From Sorghum bicolor (taxonomy: Eukaryota; Streptophyta; Magnoliopsida; Poales; Poaceae), in assembly GCF_000003195.3 (NCBI RefSeq), contig NC_012870.2, positions 26,680,202 to 26,744,201 on the forward strand: DNA of 64,000 bases, in the 5' to 3' direction. Numbering within the stretch: position 1 is the stretch's first letter; every line of letters starts with the position of its first letter. This document shows, in pieces, positions 44,012-55,847 of the stretch. Below the pieces are notes generated by a model, which worked only from the letters and a program-made list of their open reading frames with translations, was not told the origin of the DNA and ran no database searches. Made by a program: the position numbers and the translations under genes.

Positions 44012-44471
44012 TTATACATTTAGCAGGGCTTGGATCACCGATATAGCGCGTAGATGGATTTGATCGGCTTCTTCTATCTCCTTGATGTCTTCATCGGCAG
44101 AACCCTCCACTAGCTTCAGCTTCTTCTTCATCTGCAATGCCTTGCGGGCTTGAATGTTTCGCTCTTGTTCGAGGGTCTTGATCTTTTCAGGTAGCTGACT
44201 TTCTTCTTGTTGAGCTTGGGACAGAGCCTCTTCTACTTGCTTAAGCTCTGCCAACAGGGCTTCTCTTTTTGCCGATAGGTTGGAGATCTTTTGTTTCACC
44301 GTATCTCCGGAGGATTTTAGAATGCCGATGCTCTTGTGTTTCTCATCGACAAGGTGCTTCACTTTCATTACCTCCTCTGAGAGATGGGCATGAGTGGCTC
44401 TATCAGCGAGGCATTGGGCAGCTTTTTGATACTGAAGATGGTGGCTCTATAAGTGTGCAGCCTGAAAAAGA
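44012..44471 (-). pseudogene. T3 antisense gene, coiled-coil end (last exon, part 2)
   Basis: Continues exon 6 after the A2 insertion. The coiled-coil reading (SNLSAKREALLAELKQVEEAL, ending in IQALLNV) matches T2 closely. An in-frame TAG lies near 44449 (AAHL then stop). Confidence 0.82.
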
Positions 44472-44476
44472 GTCTC
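44472..44476. repeat. Target-site duplication of A2 (GTCTC)
   Basis: GTCTC at 44472-44476 is repeated at 52816-52820. Confidence 0.95.
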
Positions 44477-46130
44477 TGTTGACGGTCCTTAAGTATCAAA
44501 TTTAATTATCAAATAAATAAAGAAAAGGATCCAAATGAAATCAAGATCTAGACTTAGGGTTTTATCTGACAGAATTCCACGAGTTTTGGTGTTTGTCTAT
44601 TTCTACAGGGGGTTATCAGGAAATATGGAAGAAAGGCCCACATGTCGGGATTACGTAAAGATATTAACGTGCTGCGCAATTATCTTACATCTAGAAGACT
44701 CCAGAAGCCACGAGACCGAAGCGGAGGCGAAACGGGGCCAGAGGCAGGGCGCCTGCCCTGTCCTACTGGGCGCCCGCCCCCTGTTGGAGTCCAAACAGGA
44801 CTCTGCTTTGCGGGAGATCTCCACCGACCTAAAGGATGAATCTAAACCATACAATCTATGTCGGTTTGATCCAAGGGCCCATATTCACTTGGAGGGACTA
44901 TAAAACCAGACCCCCTGGCCCCTGGAGGAGAGAGCCTCTCAACCCTAATTCATTGTTCCATCAAGGGAGAAGAAGCCTCTGATCAAGATTAGAGCCACCA
45001 CATCAATTAGATATCTAGATTAGCATAGCTACATAGGATTAGAACTAGAAGGAGTCAATCTTCGATTGGTTTCCGAATCTGTCAAGAGGATTCTTGGTAA
45101 TTCTCTAATTGTGCTTCTAATTGCTTTCTAATTATCTTTGTTCTTCAATATTATGAATATGACTTTGTTCTACTTCAATATATTGCTTATGACTTTGCTC
45201 TACTTGCTTATATTCAAGATTATATTGTTCTTAGTTTATCATAGTTATGTACTTGGCTTAGTTAGATACGATCTATATACATGCTTAGGATCGTATAGCG
45301 TTTATCCATCGGATCAATGGGTAAATGATAGATATTGTGTAGGCGTGGTGCTTATACCATATTTATCTGCGATTGTACCCAATATGCCAGATCGTGGGGT
45401 GGTTCGTGATAGTGACAGCTTCATTGATTCTTATATAGTCCCCCTCTCGTGTATTGGGCTGGCAGAGCAACATTATTACAGGGGAGTGATTGCTATGTTT
45501 CTCATATTCCTTGCTAATATCACTATGCATGGGCGTAGTCTTGTCTCGCAATGGTTGCTAAGTATGCTTGCACTAATTATGATAATGCTAGACTATATAG
45601 TTGAGAATAACTTAGGGAATATTCTTGTAGTTCGTTCTAATACCATGCTAATGACTTTCTAGAGTATCTAATTGAGGTGCTTATCATATTTATTATGTGG
45701 CTAGATCAGATTAGTTATCCTTGTCACTATTATTATTTCGTATATACTTTATGTGACACTTATCCCTGTATGATGAGTTAGATATAATGTTCTCAATTAT
45801 ACATGCAATGATAGATGCTCAATTTCATATTCTATTCTGTAATCAATATTGATGATTGCTAATCCCTTCCCAGTGGTAAAAATATAAATAACGAAACCTG
45901 GAATACTTCCCGGTTAAAATGCTGCATCGGTATTAATCTGTGCGCTTGCAGATCCCATTCATTATTTATTTAGAAGAGCAATTGCATATTTCAATACCGC
46001 GTCTCTTATATCATGCTGGGGATGACAACTTGGCTTAAGTGGTGTGAGGGATAGGTTTGGCATTTTTAGCACCGTTACTAGATTAGAGAACTTAGTCTAC
46101 TTTTGGTAATGATGTTAAGAATACCCAACA
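44477..46130 (+). repeat. A2 5' LTR
   Basis: 1,654 bp, TGTTGACGGTCC to ATACCCAACA. TATA box at 44899-44905. A 174-codon ORF at 45138-45662 lies in the presumed leader. Confidence 0.95.
44899..44905 (+). promoter_or_regulatory. TATA box of A2 5' LTR
   Basis: TATAAAA in GGGACTATAAAACCAGACCC, below a GC-rich block with GGGCGCCCGCCC-type repeats. Confidence 0.65.
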
Positions 46131-46138
46131 AGCATTTT

Positions 46139-46156
46139 TGGCGCCGTTGCCGGGGA
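46139..46156 (+). other. A2 primer-binding site (tRNA-Asp)
   Basis: TGGCGCCGTTGCCGGGGA, eight bases after the LTR, identical to A1. Confidence 0.88.
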
Positions 46157-46290
46157 AGGTTGATTACTAATCAGGAATGGAATAAACGATTTTGAGTTAT
46201 CATTCGCATCACTAATATGATTGAGCTTATCTATTCTCTCATACAGTTTTACCCCGATATTTTCCTATTTTATCTTACGCAGGGGAATGT

Positions 46291-48945
46291 ATGAATAGAA
46301 GACATCTTCTAGGAAATTTTGTTGACAATCCCGAAGCATTATTCAAGAAGACGAGGGCCAAGCTCAAGAAGAAATCATCAACACTTCAGCAAGAAGCTTC
46401 ATCCAATCAAGAAGATCACCAGAACTTGTCTTCAGAGTTCGAGGCCATGGCGAACAAATCAATCCGCGAGTTCTCAGCTCCCACTACGGACAACATCCGC
46501 ACTGGACCTGCTGCAGAGATCGATGGCAACTTTGAGCTCAAGCCTGGACTTATCAACATGGTGCAATCTAACCAGTTCTGTGGGAAGGCACACGAAGATG
46601 CTAGTGCTCATTTACAACACTTTCTGGAGATTTGCAACACATTCACCATACAAGGAGTTTCCAAAGATGCTATACTACTTCGCCTCTTCCCATTCTCACT
46701 GTTAGGAAGAGCGAAGCAGTGGTTCTACGCTACAAAGGAGAAGAATACTACCTGGGCACTCTGCTCAACAAACTTCCTGGCTAAGTTCTTTCCCATGGGC
46801 AAGACCAATGCTCTCCGTGGGAAGATTACGAGTTTTCAGCAACAAAATGATGAATCTGTTCCAGAAGCATGGGAGCGCTTTCAAGACTACACCATAGAAT
46901 GTCCCCATCATGGAATGGAGAGTTGGCTATTGATGCAAACGTTTTATCATGGGCTCGGCAACAGTGCCCGAGAAACCATGGATGCTGCAGCTAGAGGAGC
47001 ATTCTTATCACTTACTATACCACAAGCCACAGCTCTTGTGGAGAAGATGGCGTCCAATCAAAGCTGGAATGAAGAGAGGACTCAGACACGCAAGAGAGGA
47101 GGAGGTATGCATCAGCTGAAGGAGGTAGACATGTTGTCTGCAAAGCTAGACCTGCTCATGAAGAAGCTCGATGATAGAGCTGGAGACAAGAAAGAAGTTA
47201 TGCACATCTACGACTCTCACATGACTTGTGAGGAGTGTGGAGACACTGGACACTCAGGCAACCACTACCCTGAGATGCTTGAGGATGTAAACTACATCAA
47301 CAACAACAACAACAACTACTACTACTACAACCGTCCTCAACAAAATCAAGGTTGGAATCAACAGAGGCCTAACTACTTAGGTAATTATCAAGCTAACAAT
47401 TCTTACAACAATAATAATAATTTTCCACCTTTGAGAGAGTTAGTGTCTAATCAAGGAAAGCTAATGGATAATCTATCTAAGAAATTGGCATCTAATGATA
47501 AAATGCTAGAAAATATAAATAATAGAATGGATAATTTCTCTACTGCCATCAAGAATCAAAGTAGCTTTAATAAAATGATTGAATCTCAGTTAAATCAAAT
47601 CGCTGCTGCTGTTCCTACTACTAACCCCGGTATACCATCACAATTGGAAGGATTAGAATCTGCAAATCTTGTAGACGTGTTTAATGCAGGTAATTGGAGT
47701 AACCTCGTCAATGAATTTTCTACTGACCTTCTGCCGGTCAAGAGAGGCGATCCAGGACGCCCCGTCATCCCGATCTCCATCGGCATGGTGGACTTCCCAG
47801 AAGCACTCTGTGACTTTGGCTCCAGTGTCAACATTATACCCAGGGTACTCTATGAAAAATTCTTTACATATCCTTTACTAGAGACAACCATGTGTTTGCA
47901 GTTTGCAGATCAGACGATAACTTTCCCAAAAGGAATAGTGAGGAACCTTTGTGTCCGAGTTGGTACCTTGTATGCCCCAGCAGACTTCGTAGTAGTAGAG
48001 ACCGGAAATGATGAGAGGGCACCTATCATCTTAGGGAGGCCATTTCTAAACACCACGGGAGCTATCATCTACGCCAGTGCTGCCAAGATCAGTTTCTACG
48101 TCAAAGGGAAGAAGGAGACATTTTTCTTCAAGAACAAGACTACACAAATTCCAGATCAATCCAGACGTGAATCAAGGAAGAGGACCAACAGGAGGAACAG
48201 GAACAAGCAAGTGTGGACCGAGTCAGCTAAGATGGTCACTGTAGTTCATGGAGGCCAAGATCACCAACTTAAGTCACCGTTTTTGACCAAGAAGGACGAC
48301 CCAGGAATGCCAAGTATTTACTGCTCCATAAATGGATACAACTTCTACAAGACAATTTGCGACACCGGATCAGGCGTCAACATAATGGCCGCACTCACTT
48401 ATCGGCTCTTGTTCGGGGCCATGCCACTAAGACCAACATACATTCAGCTCCAGATGGCAGATCAGACATTTCGAGAAGTTCAAGGAATAGTAACTGATGT
48501 CCTAGTCAAAATAGACGATCACTTTGTCTACACAGACTTTCAAGTTGTTGACATGGGAGAAGATGAGTATGATCCACCCATCATCCTTGGGAGACCGTTC
48601 CTCAGCACCGTTAAAGCAATTATCTACATTGGAACCAGAGAAGTCCATATGCACTTCCCCTCAGAGAAGGTACGCCGTTATTTTACTGACCCTGACTATA
48701 TCGTTGAAGAATCTAAGCAGGTTAGAAAGAGACGCAACCGCAACCAGAGGAGGCAGATCATCAAGGACGGATGGGCAGACTATGAAGGAGAAGTTGTAAG
48801 GTCAGAAGACGTTGAATTTAAACAGAATTATCCAGAGGAGATTGAAGCACCGAGTCAGGTATGGAAAATGAAGATAACTATACAAGAAGAGGAGGCGCTG
48901 CCGGAAGTACCGACTACGCCACCCAACGAACCTCAAGACGATTAA
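46291..48945 (+). CDS. A2 gag with two tandem retropepsin-like domains
   Basis: 884 residues from ATG 46291, open throughout. The Athila-type gag core is at about 60-260 (AHLQHFLEICNTF, LLGRAKQWFY, CPHHGMESWLLMQTFYHGL). A zinc-knuckle region follows in which the last ligand is Tyr326 instead of Cys (GHSGNHY; A1 has Cys). An Asn/Tyr-rich stretch (about 335-385) leads to a helical region (about 390-450). Protease-like unit 1 (about 485-620) has DFGSSVN (Asp508) and ILGRPFL. Unit 2 (about 665-800) has DTGSGVN (Asp691) and ILGRPFL again. The tail is acidic and ends in PPNEPQDD. The product stops there with no pol, so the element must use RT and integrase from elsewhere. Confidence 0.9.
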   Translation: MNRRHLLGNFVDNPEALFKKTRAKLKKKSSTLQQEASSNQEDHQNLSSEFEAMANKSIREFSAPTTDNIRTGPAAEIDGNFELKPGLINMVQSNQFCGKAHEDASAHLQHFLEICNTFTIQGVSKDAILLRLFPFSLLGRAKQWFYATKEKNTTWALCSTNFLAKFFPMGKTNALRGKITSFQQQNDESVPEAWERFQDYTIECPHHGMESWLLMQTFYHGLGNSARETMDAAARGAFLSLTIPQATALVEKMASNQSWNEERTQTRKRGGGMHQLKEVDMLSAKLDLLMKKLDDRAGDKKEVMHIYDSHMTCEECGDTGHSGNHYPEMLEDVNYINNNNNNYYYYNRPQQNQGWNQQRPNYLGNYQANNSYNNNNNFPPLRELVSNQGKLMDNLSKKLASNDKMLENINNRMDNFSTAIKNQSSFNKMIESQLNQIAAAVPTTNPGIPSQLEGLESANLVDVFNAGNWSNLVNEFSTDLLPVKRGDPGRPVIPISIGMVDFPEALCDFGSSVNIIPRVLYEKFFTYPLLETTMCLQFADQTITFPKGIVRNLCVRVGTLYAPADFVVVETGNDERAPIILGRPFLNTTGAIIYASAAKISFYVKGKKETFFFKNKTTQIPDQSRRESRKRTNRRNRNKQVWTESAKMVTVVHGGQDHQLKSPFLTKKDDPGMPSIYCSINGYNFYKTICDTGSGVNIMAALTYRLLFGAMPLRPTYIQLQMADQTFREVQGIVTDVLVKIDDHFVYTDFQVVDMGEDEYDPPIILGRPFLSTVKAIIYIGTREVHMHFPSEKVRRYFTDPDYIVEESKQVRKRRNRNQRRQIIKDGWADYEGEVVRSEDVEFKQNYPEEIEAPSQVWKMKITIQEEEALPEVPTTPPNEPQDD

Positions 48946-51146
48946 GAAATTGGAGAGTCCCGTTCGGAGGACTTAAAAACACCGAACGCTTTGCCAAGAG
49001 GTAAACTTGGTAGTTACCCTTTCCCTTTCAGTTATTTCAAATAGTTTACTTAGTTAATCATATTCACACTATCTTAAAAAGAAAATAAAATTGTTAAAAA
49101 CTATAAGCCCCATGTGAGTAGACGAGTGGCATAAAACCCATAAGTACATTCACTGTGGTGGCATAAAAATAAAATAAATATTTTTCTGCTTTATAAAACA
49201 AAAATATAAAAACAGGGAGTAACATTTATTAAGGAGTCTCAACATAATTAAGGCTAGATATTTATGCTAACACTTAATCAGTTCCACAAGCTTTGTTGTC
49301 TATTTGAGCTCCACAGAAATTTAAGAATCAAGAAGACTGGCAGACGGAGGACATTCTAATCGCTGTCAGAATGCTGCTGACTTTCAAATACACCTCTACC
49401 ACCTGCTAGCTACACCAAGAGAAATTACGTCAAAATTCAGCTTGGGGGAGAGCACCCCCATTTATCACGATAAGTATTTCTATCTATCTTTATACTTATA
49501 TTATTTTAGAATATTAAAATACACATAAACTATGGGAAAACCAAATAAAGATTTTATGCTTATATATATATCTTTTGCTTAGTGTGTTTAATAAATAAAT
49601 AAAGTAGCTATGCTAATCTGTATCTAAATAAAACTTAAGCATGATATGATAAATAGTTGCTCTGCCTGATTTGCAAATTTTAAGTTCTCTCTCAAGTTTA
49701 GATATAACTGTTATAATTTAAAGCTTGCTCTAGACCTAAACTTGTGGGATGAAAACTTGATCTGAAGTCTAAGTTGTTAACGGATATGATATGGGAAGGT
49801 TGAGCTGCTGTTTATCTGTTCCGAGAGATGCTAGAATTCTGGAGAATTTTATCTTTGAAAATCTTTAAAATGTTGCATGATGAGTTCCTGTATGATGAGA
49901 GTTTAAATTCCTACCACAGCCATATATACATGCTTGCTAGACTTTGAGCCACACATTTACTATTTACTGCTTATGAGCATTGAGTGTGGTCAAGCTGTGT
50001 AGACCCTTAGGAGCTTGTCATGTGGTTAAATCAAGATTCACTTGCACGTTCACTCATATATGCTACTTCTACTCCGGAAGTACCATCCCCATATATCCAT
50101 TCATTTCCATCTCCAGAACCACCTAAAAATATTCTACTCCTAATCCGGGAGAGAATAACTAAAAATATTTCTATTTTCCCCTTGTGAAATAAATGCTCAA
50201 GTTATCTTGTTACTACCACTTGCTATATTATCTCAAGAGATGAGTGCTCTACAATATATATATATATATATATACGAGGAAATAAAAAGGAGCCAAAGTA
50301 AGAAAAAGTGCTCGGAACCTCGAAAGAAAAGAAAAAGTGAGACGAGAGGTAAAAATGGACAAGTGTCCGACAGTAGAATTAGGGGTGCAAGATACCCACC
50401 TGAAAAAAAAAGAAAGAAAGAAGAAGAAGAGCATCTCATTCTCCTCATAAAGTTTCAAAAGCAAGGAAGGTATGTATCCCCTCAAAAGAGCAAAAGTAGA
50501 ATTAGATTTCCACCACCATTGTTTTCACCATTGTTATCACCATCATCACCATACACCATTCATTCGCCACACATGCACATCTTGATTTGGCTTATTGACT
50601 TGTTACTTTGGATCCATGGTTTGACTATGCAATAAATGTCTTGTAAGTATGTATACTTTATCTCCCACCTATGAGCTCCAGATATTAAAGCCTTATTAGA
50701 GTAGGGTGAGAGAGAAGGCAATGTTACTATGCCTCATACCACAAATACTACATATCTTGAGAGAAGGCATATACCATCAATGCCTTGGTAAGGATCCAAA
50801 AATACCACAAAAGAGAGACCTGAGAGAATCATACAAGGAATTTCTGAGTTTTATTTGAAAATCTGCAAAAACCTCAGAGCTATAGCTGATCAAGAATAAG
50901 AGACACGACACTTGGCTAGACTGTTCTATCTTTTAACCACTCAAGACAGAAGTGACGGTTACAAGTCCCATGGTGTAGGTAAAGTAAGTAAGTTTTAAGT
51001 CTTGACAGTTTACTCTTACTCAGAGATGAGATCTTATTTAAAAGCATATGTACCGTCAAATTTTTTTTTAAAAATATATATATATATATTGCAACAACTT
51101 ATGATCTATAGCTGAGTCTATCTTTGCTCAGGGACGAGCAAGAGGT
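48946..51146 (+). other. A2 3' non-coding region
   Basis: About 2.2 kb without a conserved reading frame. It includes the internal polypurine-like motif at 49439-49452, an AT dinucleotide run near 50251-50275 that is absent from A1, and a T/A-rich run near 51060-51090. The small ORF at 50207-50635 crosses the AT run and is not shared with A1. Confidence 0.65.
49439..49452 (+). other. Internal polypurine-tract-like motif in A2
   Basis: AGCTTGGGGGAGAG followed by CACCCCC, matching 3365-3378 of A1 and repeating the core of the real tract at 51147-51161. Confidence 0.5.
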
Positions 51147-51161
51147 AAGCTTGGGGGAGTT
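51147..51161 (+). other. A2 polypurine tract
   Basis: AAGCTTGGGGGAGTT directly before the 3' LTR. Confidence 0.85.
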
Positions 51162-52815
51162 TGTTGACGGTCCTTAAGTATCAAATTTAATTATCAAATA
51201 AATAAAGAAAAGGATCCAAATGAAATCAAGATCTAGACTTAGGGTTTTATCTGACAGAATTCTACGAGTTTTGGTGTTTGTCTATTTCTGCAGGGGGTTA
51301 TCAGGAAATATGGAAGAAAGGCCCACATGTCAGGATTACGTAAAGATATTAACGTGCTGCGCAATTATCTTACATCTAGAAGACTCCAGAAGCCACGAGA
51401 CCGAAGCGGAGGCGAAACGGGGCCAGAGGCAGGGCGCCCGCCCTGTCCTACTGGGCGCCCGCCCCCTGTTGGAGTCCAAACAGGACTCTGCTTTGCGGGA
51501 GATCTCCACTGACCTAAAGGATGAATCTAAACCATACAATCTATGTCGGTTTGATCCAAGGGCCCATATTCACTTGGAGGGACTATAAAACCAGACCCCC
51601 TGGCCCCTGGAGGAGAGAGCCTCTCAACCCTAATTCATTGTTCCATCAAGGGAGAAGAAGCCTCTGATCAAGATTAGAGCCACCACATCAATTAGATATC
51701 TAGATTAGCATAGCTACATAGGATTAGAACTAGAAGGAGTCAATCTTCGATTGGTTTCCGGATCTGTCAAGAGGATTCTTGGTAATTCTCTAATTGTGCT
51801 TCTAATTGCTTTCTAATTATCTTTGTTCTTCAATATTATGAATATGACTTTGTTCTACTTCAATATATTGCTTATGACTTTGCTCTACTTGCTTATATTC
51901 AAGATTATATTGTTCTTAGTTTATCATAGTCATGTACTTGGCTTAGTTAGATACGATATATATACATGCTTAGGATCGTATAGCGTTTATCCATCGGATC
52001 CATGGGCAAATGATAGATATTGTGTAGGCGTGGTGCTTATACCGTATTTATCTGCGATTGTACCCAATATGCCAGATCGTGGGGTGGTTCGTGATAGTGA
52101 CAGCTTCATTGATTCTTATATAGTCCCCCTCTCGTGTATTGGGCTGGCAGAGCAACATTGTTACAGGGGAGTGATTTCTATGTTTCTCATATTCCTTGCT
52201 AATCTCACTATGCATGGGCGTAGTCTTGTCTCGCAATGATTGCTAAGTATGCTTGCACTAATTATGATAATGCTAGACTATATAGTTGAGAATAACTTAG
52301 GGAATATTCTTGTAGTTCGTTCTAATACCATGCTAATGACTTTCTAGAGTATCTAATTGAGGTGCTTATCATATTTATTATGTGGCTAGATCAGATTAGT
52401 TATCCTTGTCACTATTATTATTTCATATATACTTTATGTGACACTTATCCCTGTATGATGAGTTAGATATAATGTTCTCAATTATACATGCAATGATAGA
52501 TGCTCAATCTCATATTCTATTCTGTAATCAATATTGATGATTGCTAATCCCTTCCCAGTGGTAAAAATATAAATAACGATACCTGGAATACTTCCCGGTT
52601 AAAATGCTGCATCAGTATTAATCTGTGCGCTTGCAGATCCCATTCATTATTTATTTAGAAGAGCAATTGCATATTTCAATACCGCGTCTCTTATATCATG
52701 CTGGGGATGACAACTTGGCTTAAGTGGTGTGAGGGATAGGTTTGGCATTTTTAGCACCGTTACTAGATTAGAGAACTTAGTCTACTTTTGGTAATGATGT
52801 TAAGAATACCCAACA
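51162..52815 (+). repeat. A2 3' LTR
   Basis: 1,654 bp, about 99 percent like 44477-46130 by eye. Confidence 0.95.
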
Positions 52816-55685
52816 GTCTCCTCGGCATCGGCAGGGATTTGGCCTCTGAGAGCCTTAAACAAAGCCTTGGCTGGATCAGAGTCATTGACCAGTTGGGCTG
52901 TATCCTGATGAAGCAGGGCCAATAGATCTTCCAGCTTTGCTCTGATTTCTACTGATGAAATCCCAACTGCTTGAGAAGAGCTTGCTTCCTCACCTTCATC
53001 ATCAAAAATTTCGATGGCAAAGGAGAACAAGTTGTCAGGAGAGTCATGTTCCTAAAAGAAAATAAAATAAGTTAGTTGATGATCAAGTACTGGTGATAAA
53101 AAATAGAAATCAGGTGACTTACTTGTTTTAGGGCAATTTCTCGCCTCTGGCTAACTGAAGCCGATGGTACCATGGCTTGATCGGCTGGAGTTGCCGATGG
53201 AATGATGTCAGCTGAAAATTATGTAATAATAATGAGTGCTGCAAGTTAAAAATCCATCGGCAAATAATCTTATGGACAGAACTTTACCTTGAGGGGGTGC
53301 AGTGCTCGTCTGGATTGAAGATAATACCGATGATATAGTTGATCCCACTGGATCGGCGGTCTGCTCTTGTACATCGGCTAGTGTCTCTTCTGGCTGAGGT
53401 TCTTCTTGTGGCTGAGGTGGAGACGGTGCTTGTTGTGTCTGAGTCTCTGGTGAAGAAGGAGACGATTCCACATGAATCGTGACCCTAGAGGAGGAGGAGG
53501 AGGGGGAGGAGGCGCTGTTGTCTTCTAACGTTTTGCTTGTGACCTAGTACTCTTGGGACCATTTCTCTTTAGTTGGCTGGACTGGGGGGCATCGGCAGTT
53601 ATCTTGGTACTTTTGGTCTTTGCCGATTTGCCAGTTTGCTGATACAACGATAAAAGTTTCATAAGTACAAGCGTAACAGAGTATGGATGGAATTTTTGGT
53701 TGAAACAGTGAAAGTTATTGATGAAGTTCCCATGGTAGCCGATGTATCCTGAAAAGGCTGTGTAAGTATAGAATGGAATCGGTATAAGTTGAACAGATAA
53801 AAACTTTCTACCTTGAAAGCTTGCGCCAAAGCAGCAGCAGCGACCGATGGAGAAGTCTTGGCCCGCTTGGTGGTGATTTTCTTGAAACGCACACCCCGAT
53901 GCATTAGAGCCGCTAAGCTTGGTGCATTTTTGCCGATCAAAGAGATCGGGCCCGATGAGAGGAGTTCGATCGGCTTGCTACTTCTGCTAACTGACGGTGG
54001 AGTATCGTCAACCTGTATAAAACAGAGGAAATAAGTTGCTGATAAAAACAAAATTAATAGGGTTGAGGCATCGGTTGAAAACTTACAGTGTTCTCAGGGA
54101 CCTTGTACGTGGAGTCGATCATACCACGGTATGTAAGAGCCGATCTGCAGAACAGATGCTCTTTCCACTCCGCCCACCATTGTTTGTACGCCTGGGTGAT
54201 GAAGAGAGCTAGGATCCAAGCCGATAAGTCAATGTCTGATGTATCGGCATTTGGTGGGAGTTGAGCTATTCTGATCCACTCAAGACCACTGGTTATGATC
54301 TCCCTTGGTTTCACCACATCGGCGTAGCAGAGCGCAATTGGCAGCTGTCCGAAGGCCAATTGATGGGCCAATGCCGATGGATTGTAGAACTCGTAGGTGA
54401 GATTGGAGGCTTTCCCACTACCAAAGAAGTTCACCGGTATAGCCCTCGGAGTGATAATTGCCATCATCAGATCATGGTCCTAGTTGAGAACATTATCGAA
54501 GGGACAAAAAGTCAGGGGAAATCTAGTGTCTGGATCCTCATAAGGCATCCATGCCTGTTGTTCTTTGGCCAGACCCTCATAAAGAGTCTGAAAGAATCGG
54601 CTAACCTGATCTTCATTACCACCGGTACCCGGTAGAACTATGGCAGCTTCACCATAGTTCAGAGGGGAGCGAGTTGCCGATTCTTCCTCATCCAGCTCAT
54701 GATCTTCGGGTATATCTCTGGGGAAGCGCTGTGCAAAAGGGTTGAATTCGAGGCGCTTATGCATGTGGACACTAAGCCACATGTTGATGAACCACCAGGG
54801 TCCCCCTAAGTTACCGATGGGTTGGCCTAGCAGGAATTTCTTAGCTACCTGATGGAGAAGGTGATAAATAGAGCCGAGCAAATATCGGCCAAGAGGAAAT
54901 CGGCCACCATTGGCCAGTCCTTCCGCTGCCGATAGATAGACAGAGGTTGGTCCCGCCGATCGGCCACAGAATACAAACTTATCCAGCCACATGTTCTAGA
55001 AAATGGCCTGCTCTCTTTCCCCGACAGATCCTGTTTTTCGGTACTTCTAAATATATCCAGACCAACCGCCGATAGCGCGAGTCTCTACCTTAGAACTAGG
55101 CTTGGTGTCAAACAGATAACTGTTATCGGCAGTTGATATATCTAAGCCAGTGAGCATGAGTACATCGGCAAGAGTAGGTGAAGCAGGGTCATGGCCGAAT
55201 ACAAAAGCATTGAGGGTATCTGACCAAAAGTACGAGGCAGCTATCAGCAGTGACTCGTTCCTCTCCATATCGGCAATAGATAATCTGATGCATTGGTCTA
55301 ATTTCCGCTCACCCCATTGGACTTCATTTGAATGGCTGACTCTCAGGAACCAGTCTTTCCATCCTTTCGTGGGACTAGGCCAAGAACGGAAAGCATCTTT
55401 CCACAGATCTAAGGAGAAGTTTTCGGCTCTAAAAGGGATCCTATTTGTCTCTGCGTTTATCAGATCGGTAGGATCTGGGTTTCCCAATGGACCAAGGCAC
55501 TGGAAGTGAGGTTGATCAGTAGGAATAACAATTTTATCAGCCAACTCCTAAAGAAATAGAGGGTGAAAGAACAGAAAAGAGAGAAAAAGTACTCAGTAAC
55601 CAGATTTGCAGATGAACAGGAGTACAGTAAAAGTATAAAAGAAGGATGGTTGGCTGACCTCAGGAATGATGAAGTTGATAGCCAT
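52816..55685 (-). pseudogene. T3 antisense gene, mobile-domain part, with several stops
   Basis: Same exon plan as T2: exon 1 55685-55659, exon 2 55547-54087, exon 3 54012-53812 (201 bases, as in T2), exon 4 about 53648-53290, exon 5 about 53213-53120, and exon 6 from about 53052 to the A2 insertion. Exon 2 has TAG at 55047-55049, the same codon (residue 176) as in T2. Two more stops lie near 54998 and at 54480-54482. Exon 4 has a stop and a frameshift after the basic patch. Intron 3 keeps a normal GT donor where T2 has GC. Confidence 0.8.
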
Positions 55686-55840
55686 TTCTTCCCGAGGAAG
55701 AGGAGAGATCGAAGGCTTGGAAGATTGGTAGAGGAAGCCCTTGCTGGAGTTCTTGGAGTTCTCAGGCAATGCCGCTGCAAGGAACGTGGATTTGAGGCTG
55801 TAGAATGACAGGATGGAGAAAGAGTACCAGAGAAGGAAGT

Positions 55841-55847
55841 ATTTATA
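55841..55847 (-). promoter_or_regulatory. TATA box of the T3 antisense gene
   Basis: TATAAAT on the minus strand, in the same relation to the ATG as in T2. Confidence 0.6.

Larger units (their letters stand above)
44477..52815 (+). mobile_element. A2: Athila-like gag-only element with open gag-protease
   Basis: 8,339 bp with two 1,654-bp LTRs (44477-46130, 51162-52815) differing at about 19 sites, near 1 percent. The internal region has a tRNA-Asp primer site, one long open frame (46291-48945), about 2.2 kb non-coding and a polypurine tract. No RT, RNase H or integrase is present. It is the same family as A1 in the opposite orientation, inserted in the last exon of the T3 antisense gene. Confidence 0.94.

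Noticed and set aside
50207..50635. A 142-codon ORF in the A2 3' region
   Set aside because: It crosses an AT dinucleotide run and low-complexity purine runs, and its counterpart in A1 does not keep the same product.
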